Source: Mycobacterium arosiense ATCC BAA-1401 = DSM 45069 (GTDB taxonomy: Bacteria > Actinomycetota > Actinomycetes > Mycobacteriales > Mycobacteriaceae). Taken from it: a stretch of DNA of 64,000 nt. Position numbers and translations under genes: made by a program. The notes beneath the pieces were generated by a model that saw only the letters and a list, made by a program, of their open reading frames with translations, was not told the origin of the DNA and did no database searches. The stretch spans positions 1 to 64,000 of the forward strand of contig NZ_MVHG01000004.1 of assembly GCF_002086125.1 (NCBI RefSeq), written 5' to 3'. Below, in pieces: positions 34,229 through 42,117 of this stretch. Every line of letters starts with the position of its first letter. Positions within the stretch are counted from its first letter, which is position 1.

Positions 34229-35463
34229 GTGTTCCTCGCTATCTGGTTGCGCAGCCAGGCACTTTCCCAGAAGTTCGTGCTGCTGGCGAGAAGCTTTTCA
34301 TGCGCGTCCCGCAGAACCGCGCGAGCCCCCGGATGATCGGCCGGAACAAGCTCGGCCAAATGGATGGCCTGCAGCGCGCGATCGGCGGCCAGATGCGCCC
34401 GGGCTCGCTCCAATAGCGCGTCGGCGCCGGCCAGTTCGACCACGTCCGCGGCGACGGAGTCAAACCCGACGGGATAAAGCTCGGTGGTCGATTCGTGGTG
34501 GAACCAGCCCGAGTAGTTCTCCCAGACGGCGCGCACATCCCAGGCGACTTTGCCGTAGCCCTGGCCCACTTCGTATTCCGAGGGCAGCGTGATTTCACGC
34601 ATCAAGGTGCGAACGTCCTTGCCGGCGTTCATCCCGTCAACGGTTCGATCGTGGATGTATCCGATGGCGTTGCGCAGCCGGGTCAGCTCCTGGTTGATGC
34701 GCTCGGCGCCCTCGACCGGCTCGAAGTGCCCGGTCACCAGCAGCTCAGCCTGCAGATCCCGGACTTTGTCCACCGACGCGATCGCCGTCAACGCGTCCCG
34801 ATACCGATCACCGCGCATGGTGACGAGGTTGGGAATGTGCCCGAAAAGCGGGCCAAAGGTATTCCCGCACAGGCAGATCCGCTCGTCGGGCAGCCACACC
34901 ACCAGGGAGTCGGTGGTCTCGCCGCCGGGCACCGCAATCAGTTCCATTCGCCGCTCACCGACCTGCAGGCGGAGGGTGTCCTCGAAATCTATGTCCACCA
35001 CGGGCACGCTCTGATCCGCCATACGCCATGTACCCAGGCGCCGTTGGATGGCCTGGACGCCGGTGGTCAGCGTGTCTTTGAATGCGAACGCGCTGCGGCT
35101 GGCCCGATACCGGATCAGCCGGTCGTTGTCGTCCCGCCAGTTCTTCCAGTTCGCCTGCGCGACAACGATCGTCTCGGGGTCGCGCACGCTGTCCAGGCCG
35201 CCGACATGATCGACGTGGCCCTGCGTGAAAATGATGTAGCGCACCGGTGACGCGTCGACGGCGTCGAAGTTGGCGCGATGCACCGGCCCCTCGAAGCCCA
35301 TCCCGGTGTTGATGATCACCCGACCATCAGTCGTGGTGAGCAGATACGAGTTGGACAAACCGGGCGAGCACCACAGCCCCGGGGCGATCTCCTCGGCCCT
35401 CTCGGCGGACGCCGGGCGCATCGCGTCCGCGCCCGGCCTGCTCCGATAGAGGGGTTCGGACAT
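34225..35463 (-). CDS. Metallo-beta-lactamase-fold hydrolase, alkyl-sulfatase-like
   Basis: The 412-residue protein has an MBL domain (residues 20-230) and a C-terminal helical region like the dimerisation domain of alkyl sulfatases (WFHHESTTELYPVG, ADALLERARAHLAADRALQA). The zinc motif reads TQGHVDH at 80-86: the usual first histidine of HxHxDH is Gln, while His83, Asp85 and His86 are kept. Further metal residues may be in GGETTD and TGHFEP. The altered motif suggests a different metal state or reaction. It is second in an operon after a sulfotransferase gene (12-base gap). Confidence 0.8.
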   Translation of the reverse strand: MSEPLYRSRPGADAMRPASAERAEEIAPGLWCSPGLSNSYLLTTTDGRVIINTGMGFEGPVHRANFDAVDASPVRYIIFTQGHVDHVGGLDSVRDPETIVVAQANWKNWRDDNDRLIRYRASRSAFAFKDTLTTGVQAIQRRLGTWRMADQSVPVVDIDFEDTLRLQVGERRMELIAVPGGETTDSLVVWLPDERICLCGNTFGPLFGHIPNLVTMRGDRYRDALTAIASVDKVRDLQAELLVTGHFEPVEGAERINQELTRLRNAIGYIHDRTVDGMNAGKDVRTLMREITLPSEYEVGQGYGKVAWDVRAVWENYSGWFHHESTTELYPVGFDSVAADVVELAGADALLERARAHLAADRALQAIHLAELVPADHPGARAVLRDAHEKLLASSTNFWESAWLRNQIARNT

Positions 35464-35475
35464 CGCTAGTGACTC

Positions 35476-36747
35476 CTACTCGGGACGAACGTCGAACTTG
35501 TCGAAGTAAAAGCCGAAACGGCCGCGCAGTTCCTCGGCGGAGGTGCCGAAGTGCCGCTGCAGTTCATAGCGGATGCGGCCATGTTTGCCCCGCGGATTAG
35601 CGTCCAGGTAGCGCTGGAACCGTTCGCGTACCGTGGGCGGTAGCTCCACGCCGGCAAGCTGATACAGCTTTTCGAGCACCGGCACCTCGGCGCCGCCCAG
35701 CTGGTGGAAGTTGACGTCGATGCTGTGTTCGGGTGCCACCAGGTGACGGTCACGTACGCATGCGCTGAGTAGCCGATGCACACGGTCGCTCCAATAGTCC
35801 AGCAGCCACTGCGGATCAATGCTATTGCGGCGCAACCGATCCGAATAGGCCATCATCGTAATCGCCGACTGGATCACCGCGACCGGGTCGCGGTGCGTGA
35901 AGGCCACTGTCGCGTCCGGGAATGTCACCATCAGCGGGCCGAGCTGTTCACAGTGCTGCGGGCTCTTGAGCACCCAGGTCCGTGGACCACGCAGGAAGGT
36001 CAGCGCCTGCAACACCTTCTTCATGTACGCGTAATGGCGAGTCTGGTCGAGACCCAGGTAGTAGTCACGCCAAGCGGGCACGCGCGCATGCCATTCCAGC
36101 ACGTAGGAGGCCAAGTCGAGGTCGAGAAGCTCCACTTCCTCCTCGATGGCCTCGGGAAATCGGTCATGCATCGCGGCCACCACGGGTGCGCTCGCCATCA
36201 GCGCATCGTGTTCGGCTTTCGCGCGCGCGTATCGGGGATCGACACCGAAGGTGTCGGGGCCCTGCCCCAGCGCGGGAATCGGATCCTGACTCTCCCAATA
36301 GGGCAGCGCGCGGCGGCGCGGGTCAGAGGCAATGAGATTCACCAAATGGGTGGTGCCCGAACGCGGCATCCCGACGACGATGAACGGTTTTTCGATCGGG
36401 ATGGACTCGATCTCGGGGTAACGCCGGATGAGTTCGGTGAGCGATAACCGGTTGCGGATCAGGCGCACGATGCGGTGGCGCAGCGAACCGCGGGTGAGCT
36501 GGCGCAGGTCACCGTCGGCTTCGATGGCTCCGACGTGCACTCGCAGCCGGTCGGCGAAGCCGTCGGTGTCGTCGAGGTCGGCGGCTCCGGCCGGCAGGCC
36601 GGTCTGCTCGATGGCCTCCGCGAGCATCCGGTCGATGCCCAAATCGACGGGCTTTGCCTCGGTGAATTCTAGGATCTGACGCTGCGCATCGGTCAGTCGG
36701 GGCGCCGTCAGGTCGTCGAAGTCGATCTCGTCAACCGCGGAACCCAC
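35476..36747 (-). CDS. PAPS-dependent sulfotransferase family protein
   Basis: The product is 423 residues from a GTG preceded by GGAGAGGGG; an ATG seven codons upstream has a weaker site. The 5'-phosphosulphate loop is PRSGTTHL at 128-135 and the 3'-phosphate site is in FTHRDPVAVIQS. The C-terminal YFDKFDVRPE is also typical of mycobacterial paralogues. It would transfer sulphate from PAPS to a hydroxyl of an unknown acceptor. It is first in a four-gene leftward operon with a sulfatase-like hydrolase. Confidence 0.85.
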   Translation of the reverse strand: MGSAVDEIDFDDLTAPRLTDAQRQILEFTEAKPVDLGIDRMLAEAIEQTGLPAGAADLDDTDGFADRLRVHVGAIEADGDLRQLTRGSLRHRIVRLIRNRLSLTELIRRYPEIESIPIEKPFIVVGMPRSGTTHLVNLIASDPRRRALPYWESQDPIPALGQGPDTFGVDPRYARAKAEHDALMASAPVVAAMHDRFPEAIEEEVELLDLDLASYVLEWHARVPAWRDYYLGLDQTRHYAYMKKVLQALTFLRGPRTWVLKSPQHCEQLGPLMVTFPDATVAFTHRDPVAVIQSAITMMAYSDRLRRNSIDPQWLLDYWSDRVHRLLSACVRDRHLVAPEHSIDVNFHQLGGAEVPVLEKLYQLAGVELPPTVRERFQRYLDANPRGKHGRIRYELQRHFGTSAEELRGRFGFYFDKFDVRPE

Positions 36748-36839
36748 CGCAACCCCTCTCCGACGCATCAGGTGAGATGAGACAGACGCTAGCCGCGGCG
36801 CGGATGCGTCGTGCATCCACCTCGCCGCGCCCGCCGGCG

Positions 36840-37226
36840 CTAAAGGTTCGCCAGGTCGTCGGGAACGTCGACCTTGTGTTCTTGCAGCGCCTCCAAGGGC
36901 ACCACCTCGAGGGTGCTCTCGTGAGTGGCGGCCAGCACTACCGGGGCTGCACAACCGTCGTGATGGGCACGCAGCCAGTTCAACGCGGTCACGCACCAGC
37001 GGTCGCCGGGCAGCAGACCGGGGAACCGGTACTCGGGCACCGGCGTCAACAAGTCGTTGCCGATCGAGCGCTGGTGCTCCAGGAACTCGGCGGTCATCAC
37101 CGCGCAGATCGTGTGCCGCCCAAGATCCTGAGGGCCGGTCGAGCAACAGCCATCGCGGTAGAAGCCGGTCAGCGGGTCTGTGCCGCACGGTTCCAGCGGA
37201 CCGCCGAGCACGTTTCGATCAGGCAC
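36840..37226 (-). CDS. DUF2237 family protein
   Basis: The 128-residue product begins VPDRNVLGGPLEPCGTDPLTGFY and carries the conserved CGTDPLTGF, YRDGCC, HTICAVMT and GDRWCVTA segments of the DUF2237 family. The four cysteines are conserved and might bind metal. The function is unknown. The GTG start gives the normal family length; the longer frame upstream is antisense to the TM2 gene. It is not part of an evident operon. Confidence 0.8.
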   Translation of the reverse strand: MPDRNVLGGPLEPCGTDPLTGFYRDGCCSTGPQDLGRHTICAVMTAEFLEHQRSIGNDLLTPVPEYRFPGLLPGDRWCVTALNWLRAHHDGCAAPVVLAATHESTLEVVPLEALQEHKVDVPDDLANL

Positions 37227-37355
37227 CCGTTCAGTATTGCGCGCTTGAGGGTGAAGTTTGCGGCGAATCTGTCGACTGCTTCGTCGAGTTTTCGCCCGAC
37301 GGTCCCGCCGGGGCCCGTGTGGACGCCGGAACATCGGACGTGTTAACTCGGATCG

Positions 37356-37796
37356 ATGTCGACGCCGCCCCACCAACCCGGAGATCCGCCCGATGAGCCA
37401 CCCTGGGGATGGCGTCCGCCGCAGGGATATCCGCCACCGCAGCCTTACCCCGGCTTCTCCGGCTACCCGGGGTATCCCGGTCATCCCGGATATGGTGATC
37501 CCCGGGCGCCGTTCGGCCGCGATCCGGTGACCGGGCTGGCGCTGTCGGACAAGTCTGCGACCACCGCCGGCTTGCTTCAGCTGTTCCTCGGTGTGTTCGG
37601 CATCGGCCGCTTCTATATCGACTCGATGCAGATCGCGGTCGCGCAGCTGTGCCTGGGGTTGTTCGGAGTTCTCTTCAGCCTCTTTTGCTTTCTCGGGTTC
37701 CCTGTCCTGCTCGGCGTCATCGTCTGGGCCATCGTCGACGCGATCATGATCTTCACGGGCAGCGTCAAAGACAAATACGGTCGCAAGCTGCGCTAG
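37356..37796 (+). CDS. TM2-domain membrane protein
   Basis: The 146-residue protein has a Pro/Gly/Tyr-rich cytosolic N-terminus (residues 1-55, with YPGYPGHPGYG repeats). The TM2 domain follows: DKSATTAGLLQLFLGVFGIGRFYI, then a second hydrophobic segment (LCLGLFGVLFSLFCFLGFPV) and VWAIVDAIMIFTGSVKD. The GIGRFY and D-A-I motifs are diagnostic. It is an inner-membrane protein of unknown role, common in actinobacteria. Confidence 0.8.
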   Translation: MSTPPHQPGDPPDEPPWGWRPPQGYPPPQPYPGFSGYPGYPGHPGYGDPRAPFGRDPVTGLALSDKSATTAGLLQLFLGVFGIGRFYIDSMQIAVAQLCLGLFGVLFSLFCFLGFPVLLGVIVWAIVDAIMIFTGSVKDKYGRKLR

Positions 37797-37822
37797 ACGA
37801 GCGGCGATGTGACAGCGTTTCC

Positions 37823-37837
37823 CATTGTCCGACAATG
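37823..37837. promoter_or_regulatory. 15-base inverted repeat, operator-like
   Basis: CATTGTC-c-GACAATG has seven-base perfect arms about one base. That is a typical TetR-family operator shape. It lies just after the TM2 gene and about 190 bases before the glycosyl hydrolase gene. No regulator gene is adjacent. Its role is unknown. Confidence 0.35.
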
Positions 37838-37994
37838 CGTTTGGTACGCAACGGAGCCTGATTTTAACCTGGTTGAGAGCCGCGGCGGTCCGGGCGCGCC
37901 GGTAGTTGTGTCACGGATTGGTCACGATCTCAACGCGAAGTTCGCCGCGCGACGGTGCCGACAACGAACCTTTCGCGACGCGCTGAGCAAATCC

Positions 37995-38022
37995 CGGGGA
38001 AATCTCCCCGAAAACTTATCGT
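37995..38022 (+). promoter_or_regulatory. Hairpin and candidate leaderless promoter before the glycosyl hydrolase gene
   Basis: A stem CGGGGA-aatc-TCCCCG spans 37995-38010. Just after it, TATCGT (38017-38022) fits a -10 element and ends six bases before the GTG start. No Shine-Dalgarno sequence is seen, which fits leaderless initiation. The hairpin would then lie in the promoter spacer region, not in the message. Confidence 0.35.
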
Positions 38023-38028
38023 CACATC

Positions 38029-39162
38029 GTGGAACGACGTACGGCCCTGAAACTCCCCCTGTTATTGGCGGCCGGCGCCGCAGTTGCCAAGGCACCCCGG
38101 GCTTCCGCGGAGGAAGCGGGCCGGTGGTCACCCGACCGCGCGAACCGTTGGTATCAAGCGCAGGGCTGGCTCGTCGGAGCAAACTACATTCCGGCCAACG
38201 CCATCAACCAGCTCGAGATGTTCCAGCCCGACACCTTCGACCCACGGCGCATCGACACCGAACTCGGTTGGGCCCAGTTCTACGGCCACAACACCGCACG
38301 GGTGTTCCTTCATGATCAGCTGTGGGCCGCCGATCAGCGTGGCTTCCAAACGCGCCTAGGCCAGTTCGTCGACATCGCGGCGCGCCACCGCATCAAGCCG
38401 CTGTTCGTCTTCTTCGATTCCTGCTGGGATCCGCATCCACGCGCCGGCCGCCAGCGTGCGCCGAGGCCCGGCGTGCACAACTCGGGATGGGCGCAGAGCC
38501 CGGGCGCCGAACGGCTGGGCGACCCTCGCTATGTCCCGGTCATGCGCGACTACGTCACCGCGGTGATGACCCAATTCCGCAACGACAACCGAGTTCTGGG
38601 CTGGGACCTGTGGAACGAGCCCGACAATCCCGCGCGTCAGTACCGCACCGTCGAAAGAAGCGACAAGGAACAACTGGTCACCAACCTGCTCCCCCAGGTG
38701 TTTCGGTGGGCCCGGGCTGTCGACGCTAGCCAGCCGCTGACAAGCGGTGTGTGGCAGGGTAATTGGGGGCAACCTCGGGGCCGCAGCGCAATCAGCGACA
38801 TCCAGCTCGCCAACGCCGACGTCATCACCTTCCACTCCTACGCCGGGCCTTCCGGGTTCGAGAATCGGATCAACGAGCTCACGCCGCTGGGCCGGCCGAT
38901 CCTGTGCACCGAATACATGGCGCGGCCGCAGGGCAGCACCGTCGAATCGATCCTGCCGGTTGCCAAGCGCCACAACGTCGGTGCCATCAACTGGGGCCTG
39001 GTCGCCGGCAAGACCCAGACCTACTTCCCCTGGGATTCCTGGGATCACCCGTACACGTCGGTCCCGAAGGTGTGGTTCCATGACCTGATCCGGCCCGAGG
39101 GGCGGCCGTTCCAAGACATCGAAGCGCTGACGGTGCGAAAGTTGGCCGGTAGCCAGACCTGA
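38029..39162 (+). CDS. Exported GH-A clan glycosyl hydrolase (cellulase/mannanase-like)
   Basis: The 377-residue protein starts with a twin-Arg-like signal (MERRTALKLPLLLAAGAAVA, cleavage near ASA-EE). The catalytic TIM barrel has the acid/base Glu197 in WDLWNEPDNP at the end of strand 4 and a likely nucleophile Glu295 in ILCTEYMARP at strand 7. HSYAG supplies the substrate-binding His. This layout is that of GH5-type and related hydrolases acting on beta-linked glycans. The specific substrate is not clear. A single RR without the full Tat consensus leaves the export route uncertain. Confidence 0.75.
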   Translation: MERRTALKLPLLLAAGAAVAKAPRASAEEAGRWSPDRANRWYQAQGWLVGANYIPANAINQLEMFQPDTFDPRRIDTELGWAQFYGHNTARVFLHDQLWAADQRGFQTRLGQFVDIAARHRIKPLFVFFDSCWDPHPRAGRQRAPRPGVHNSGWAQSPGAERLGDPRYVPVMRDYVTAVMTQFRNDNRVLGWDLWNEPDNPARQYRTVERSDKEQLVTNLLPQVFRWARAVDASQPLTSGVWQGNWGQPRGRSAISDIQLANADVITFHSYAGPSGFENRINELTPLGRPILCTEYMARPQGSTVESILPVAKRHNVGAINWGLVAGKTQTYFPWDSWDHPYTSVPKVWFHDLIRPEGRPFQDIEALTVRKLAGSQT

Positions 39163-39260
39163 AGTGAATCTTAGCTCCTCTGAGCTGCGGTCATCCGCGA
39201 ACATCAACCCGCCGTCGGCCTTCCAGAGTAGGGTTCATACCAGCTCAGAAGGGGGCGGAA

Positions 39261-39290
39261 ATGCTCGTCGGTGGTGATCGGCTGCCATGA
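39261..39290 (+). CDS. Nine-codon leader ORF before the DUF4185 gene
   Basis: An ATG with a strong GGGGGCGGAA site encodes MLVGGDRLP and stops at a TGA that overlaps the ATG of the next gene (ATGA). The main gene's own start has only a weak ribosome site. The layout fits translational coupling through a short leader. It could equally be chance, as only the signal and overlap support it. Confidence 0.4.
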   Translation: MLVGGDRLP

Positions 39291-40930
39291 CGTGGGCGAA
39301 TTTCAGCGAAGCAGAACTGATCGCGTCGGCCGGCGGGGATCCGTGGGCGATCAACCGGAGCCTGCAGGCCGGCAGCCCGTTTCAGATATCCCGGTTGGCG
39401 GAGGCCTTTCACGGCGCCGGGCGGCGCACCGCCGAAGCCGACCACGCTTTCGAGGACGCACGGAAACGCTTCGCCGCGGCCTGGAACCACCAGCAGGGGG
39501 GCCACCCGATCAATGACTCCGCTGAAGTCCAACGGGTCACCAAATCGCTTGGTGTGCAGTCCGAGCAGCTGCCGAAGATCGGCGCCGACCTGGAGTCCAT
39601 CGCCGCCGCGCTGGCCGACGCACAAAAGCAGGGGGATCAGGAGATCGCCCTGCTGGATAGCGAGCTGCGGGGTCTCGACAGAATCATGACCGCGATAAAC
39701 CAGGATTTGACGCTCGACCTCCCCGCGGCGGAACACGACAAATTGGAGAAGTTGAAGCAGGCTGTGCACGCCCAGGCGGTGGACGATGTCCGCGACGCCG
39801 TCAAGCAGATGAATGCAATTCGCAACGCCTACTCGGACACGTTGCGGAAGTCGATGAGCGCCCTGCATAACGACGGCTACGACCCGCCGAAAGCGGTAGA
39901 CGACTGGATCGAGAGTCCGCTGAGGCGGGGTGAGGTAAGGGACCTTGGGCCGATCGCCGGGACCGGCGGCATTCCCGGCATCCCGGGCATCGGGGCGGCT
40001 GACTTAGGGGAAGTCGTCGAGGTGCCAGGGCAGCCTGGAAAGTACCTCGCGATCTTCGGTGATTCGTTCTCCGGCAATAAGGTCGGGGAGGGTGAGCACT
40101 ATCGATCCGTTGCCGTGCCGGTGACCTTCGACGCCGACGGACGCCCGCATTTCGGCGCCCCGTTGACGGGAGCAAAAGACAGCGGCCGCGAGCTGTTCCC
40201 CATGCCGGCGGAGGCCGTCAAGGCCGGCGTCAACGACACGTTGCCCGCTGGGACGATCACGCTCGGCGACAAAACGTACATGATGGTGACGGGCACCCAG
40301 GGTGATTTGAAGCCGGTGGCCTCGTGGCTGGTCGAAGTCAACGGCGATCCCGGCAAGGGATGGGCAATGGTGCCGGGGTCGTATCGGGCCGCGGGTGACG
40401 CCCCGACACAGGTCAGCGGCTACAAAGGGTCAGACGGCAAGGTCTACATTGCCGCCGATTCCTTCGACCGCAGCCGAGGCGTCACCATGTACCGCGCGGA
40501 TCCCGGCAATGTGTTCGACCGTTCCACCTGGCAGCCATGGAACGGGAGCGACTGGGGAAAGCCCGGACAGCAGGCCGTCCAGGTAACCCCCAACCGTTAT
40601 GGGGAGCTGAGCTTTCGAGAAATCGGCGGGAAGCCCGTCTTGTCCGGCTTCAACGTCGATGCGCACCAGGGCAGCATTGAAGTGCGGGTGGGAACCAGCC
40701 CGACCGAAATGTTCGGCGCAAACGCGCCCACGACCCTCGTTGCGCAAAACGGCGATCCTGCAGCCCCGAAGTTCATCCCGCAACCGTATGGTGGATATAT
40801 CCTGCCAGGATCAACCCTGGACGATTTGAAATTGTTTGGCAGTCAATGGAATACGCTTAAGGATGCGAACGGCGTGCCCTTCGGCGCTCCGTATAACACC
40901 CGAGAGTTTCAACTCAACCCGTATCACTGA
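39287..40930 (+). CDS. Mycobacterial helical-domain protein with DUF4185 hydrolase-like domain
   Basis: The 547-residue protein lacks a signal peptide. Residues 1-200 are helical, starting MTWANFSEAELIASAGGDPW, with GHPINDSAEVQRVTKSLG and coiled-coil segments. This module recurs in mycobacterial proteins that resemble substrates of specialised secretion. After a Gly/Pro/Ile linker (GTGGIPGIPGIG), residues 225-547 form a DUF4185 five-bladed propeller-like domain (LAIFGDSFSGNKVGEG, TGAKDSGRELFP). Some DUF4185 proteins are known endo-D-arabinanases (GH183) that cut arabinogalactan or lipoarabinomannan. An exported arabinan hydrolase is therefore a reasonable inference. Confidence 0.8.
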   Translation: MTWANFSEAELIASAGGDPWAINRSLQAGSPFQISRLAEAFHGAGRRTAEADHAFEDARKRFAAAWNHQQGGHPINDSAEVQRVTKSLGVQSEQLPKIGADLESIAAALADAQKQGDQEIALLDSELRGLDRIMTAINQDLTLDLPAAEHDKLEKLKQAVHAQAVDDVRDAVKQMNAIRNAYSDTLRKSMSALHNDGYDPPKAVDDWIESPLRRGEVRDLGPIAGTGGIPGIPGIGAADLGEVVEVPGQPGKYLAIFGDSFSGNKVGEGEHYRSVAVPVTFDADGRPHFGAPLTGAKDSGRELFPMPAEAVKAGVNDTLPAGTITLGDKTYMMVTGTQGDLKPVASWLVEVNGDPGKGWAMVPGSYRAAGDAPTQVSGYKGSDGKVYIAADSFDRSRGVTMYRADPGNVFDRSTWQPWNGSDWGKPGQQAVQVTPNRYGELSFREIGGKPVLSGFNVDAHQGSIEVRVGTSPTEMFGANAPTTLVAQNGDPAAPKFIPQPYGGYILPGSTLDDLKLFGSQWNTLKDANGVPFGAPYNTREFQLNPYH

Positions 40931-40947
40931 CCGCCTGAACCGATTGG

Positions 40948-41475
40948 ATGCACATGGTCATCAAGAAGCTGGTCGGCGTCGCGACACTCGTCGGAGCTGG
41001 TTTCTCGCTTTCCTGCACGGCGCATGCCGATCAACCGAGATTTCCCGACCTGAGCGCCGACGCGCCGGTGAACGTCCGCGATTACACGATCGACGTCCCC
41101 AACCCTGGCCGCCCACCCCTGCCAACGGTGTATTTCCTCACTCCCGACGGGGTCGTCTGCAACTACACGCCGGATCAAGCGCAGTGCACCGGAAATAATC
41201 TGCCCGCGATCCCTCCCGCGCCGTCCAATCCCGATGCCGGAATCACCGGGGTCAATTGGATTGGAACCACCACTGGGTTGAAGCAGTCGAATGAGGGTGA
41301 GCCGTCACGCGTGATCGACGGGCAGCCGGTCAAAACGCTTCCGCCGGGTCATTCCATCACCGTCAACGGCATCGTCTGCGGGGTCGACAACGCGGGCACC
41401 ACCGCGTGCAAAGACGCTCAGGGCCGTGGCTTCGTGCTGTCGCCGAAGGGATCTGGGTGGCTGCCCCACGTATGA
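40948..41475 (+). CDS. Small secreted protein of unknown function
   Basis: The precursor of 175 residues has a Sec signal (MVIKKLVGVATLVGAGFSL, cleavage after AHA). The mature part is Pro-rich with four cysteines, two in VCNYTPDQAQCTGNN and two in IVCGVDNAGTTACKD, a repeated C-x8-9-C pattern likely forming two disulphides. The C-terminal GRGFVLSPKGSGW is typical of a group of mycobacterial exported proteins without known function. A second ATG two codons later could be the start. It follows the DUF4185 gene by 17 bases and may share its transcript. Confidence 0.7.
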   Translation: MHMVIKKLVGVATLVGAGFSLSCTAHADQPRFPDLSADAPVNVRDYTIDVPNPGRPPLPTVYFLTPDGVVCNYTPDQAQCTGNNLPAIPPAPSNPDAGITGVNWIGTTTGLKQSNEGEPSRVIDGQPVKTLPPGHSITVNGIVCGVDNAGTTACKDAQGRGFVLSPKGSGWLPHV

Positions 41476-41538
41476 CGGCCGCCGCGCGATCATCGTTGCC
41501 CGCGAGGCCGTCATCGAAAGAGCTTGTGCTAACCGGCC

Positions 41539-42015
41539 TTACGACGCCGCGAAGTCGCCCACCACGATCACCTTGTTGTCATCCCGGGCGGTGGCGAAGC
41601 CGCCCGCGTTATACGCGCAGTTGATAATGATGTCTCGGTGTGGCGGGCTCTGCATCCACATCTCGAGGGCCTCCTTGGGGGTCGCGGCGGATCCGGTTGC
41701 CCAAAAGACGATCTCACCCGAATACCTGCTCCGATAGCCCGCGGCCATGATTCGCGCCTGCGGCGACGAGCCGTCCGACCCGATGTGTCCGCTGACCCCA
41801 TTGCGCAACATGTCATCGGCGTGGCGCTGAGCGGCTTCGGTCAAACGCGGGTCGTCGCTGACCGGCCCGCATCCCGAGCGAAGCTGGTTGATGCCGCTGT
41901 ACAACGCGGTACCCGGATCGTCGGCGTGCGCAGCGAAATCGGACAGCGCGCTGGGAGCGGTGACCGAGGCAGTGCAGATCGCGAAGACGGCGATGATCTC
42001 GACTTTGCTGGCCAT
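41539..42015 (-). CDS. Secreted CAP/SCP-domain protein
   Basis: The 158-residue precursor has a signal peptide (cleavage near AAHA-DD) and a CAP domain. The domain shows INQLRSGCGPVSDDPRLTEA with the AAQRHADDM helix, GHIGSDGSSPQAR, and WMQSPPHRDIII with the conserved His. Two cysteines could pair. CAP proteins in bacteria are extracellular and of uncertain function; some bind lipids. It is convergent with the preceding secreted protein gene. Confidence 0.82.
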   Translation of the reverse strand: MASKVEIIAVFAICTASVTAPSALSDFAAHADDPGTALYSGINQLRSGCGPVSDDPRLTEAAQRHADDMLRNGVSGHIGSDGSSPQARIMAAGYRSRYSGEIVFWATGSAATPKEALEMWMQSPPHRDIIINCAYNAGGFATARDDNKVIVVGDFAAS

Positions 42016-42117
42016 GATGCCTCTTGTCGCGCGCTCGCTTTGCTATCTGTCGATATCTGAAAGCTACCCATCCTCAACGAAGAGCGATGACGAATTGCCA
42101 AACGACTTTTGCGGCAC

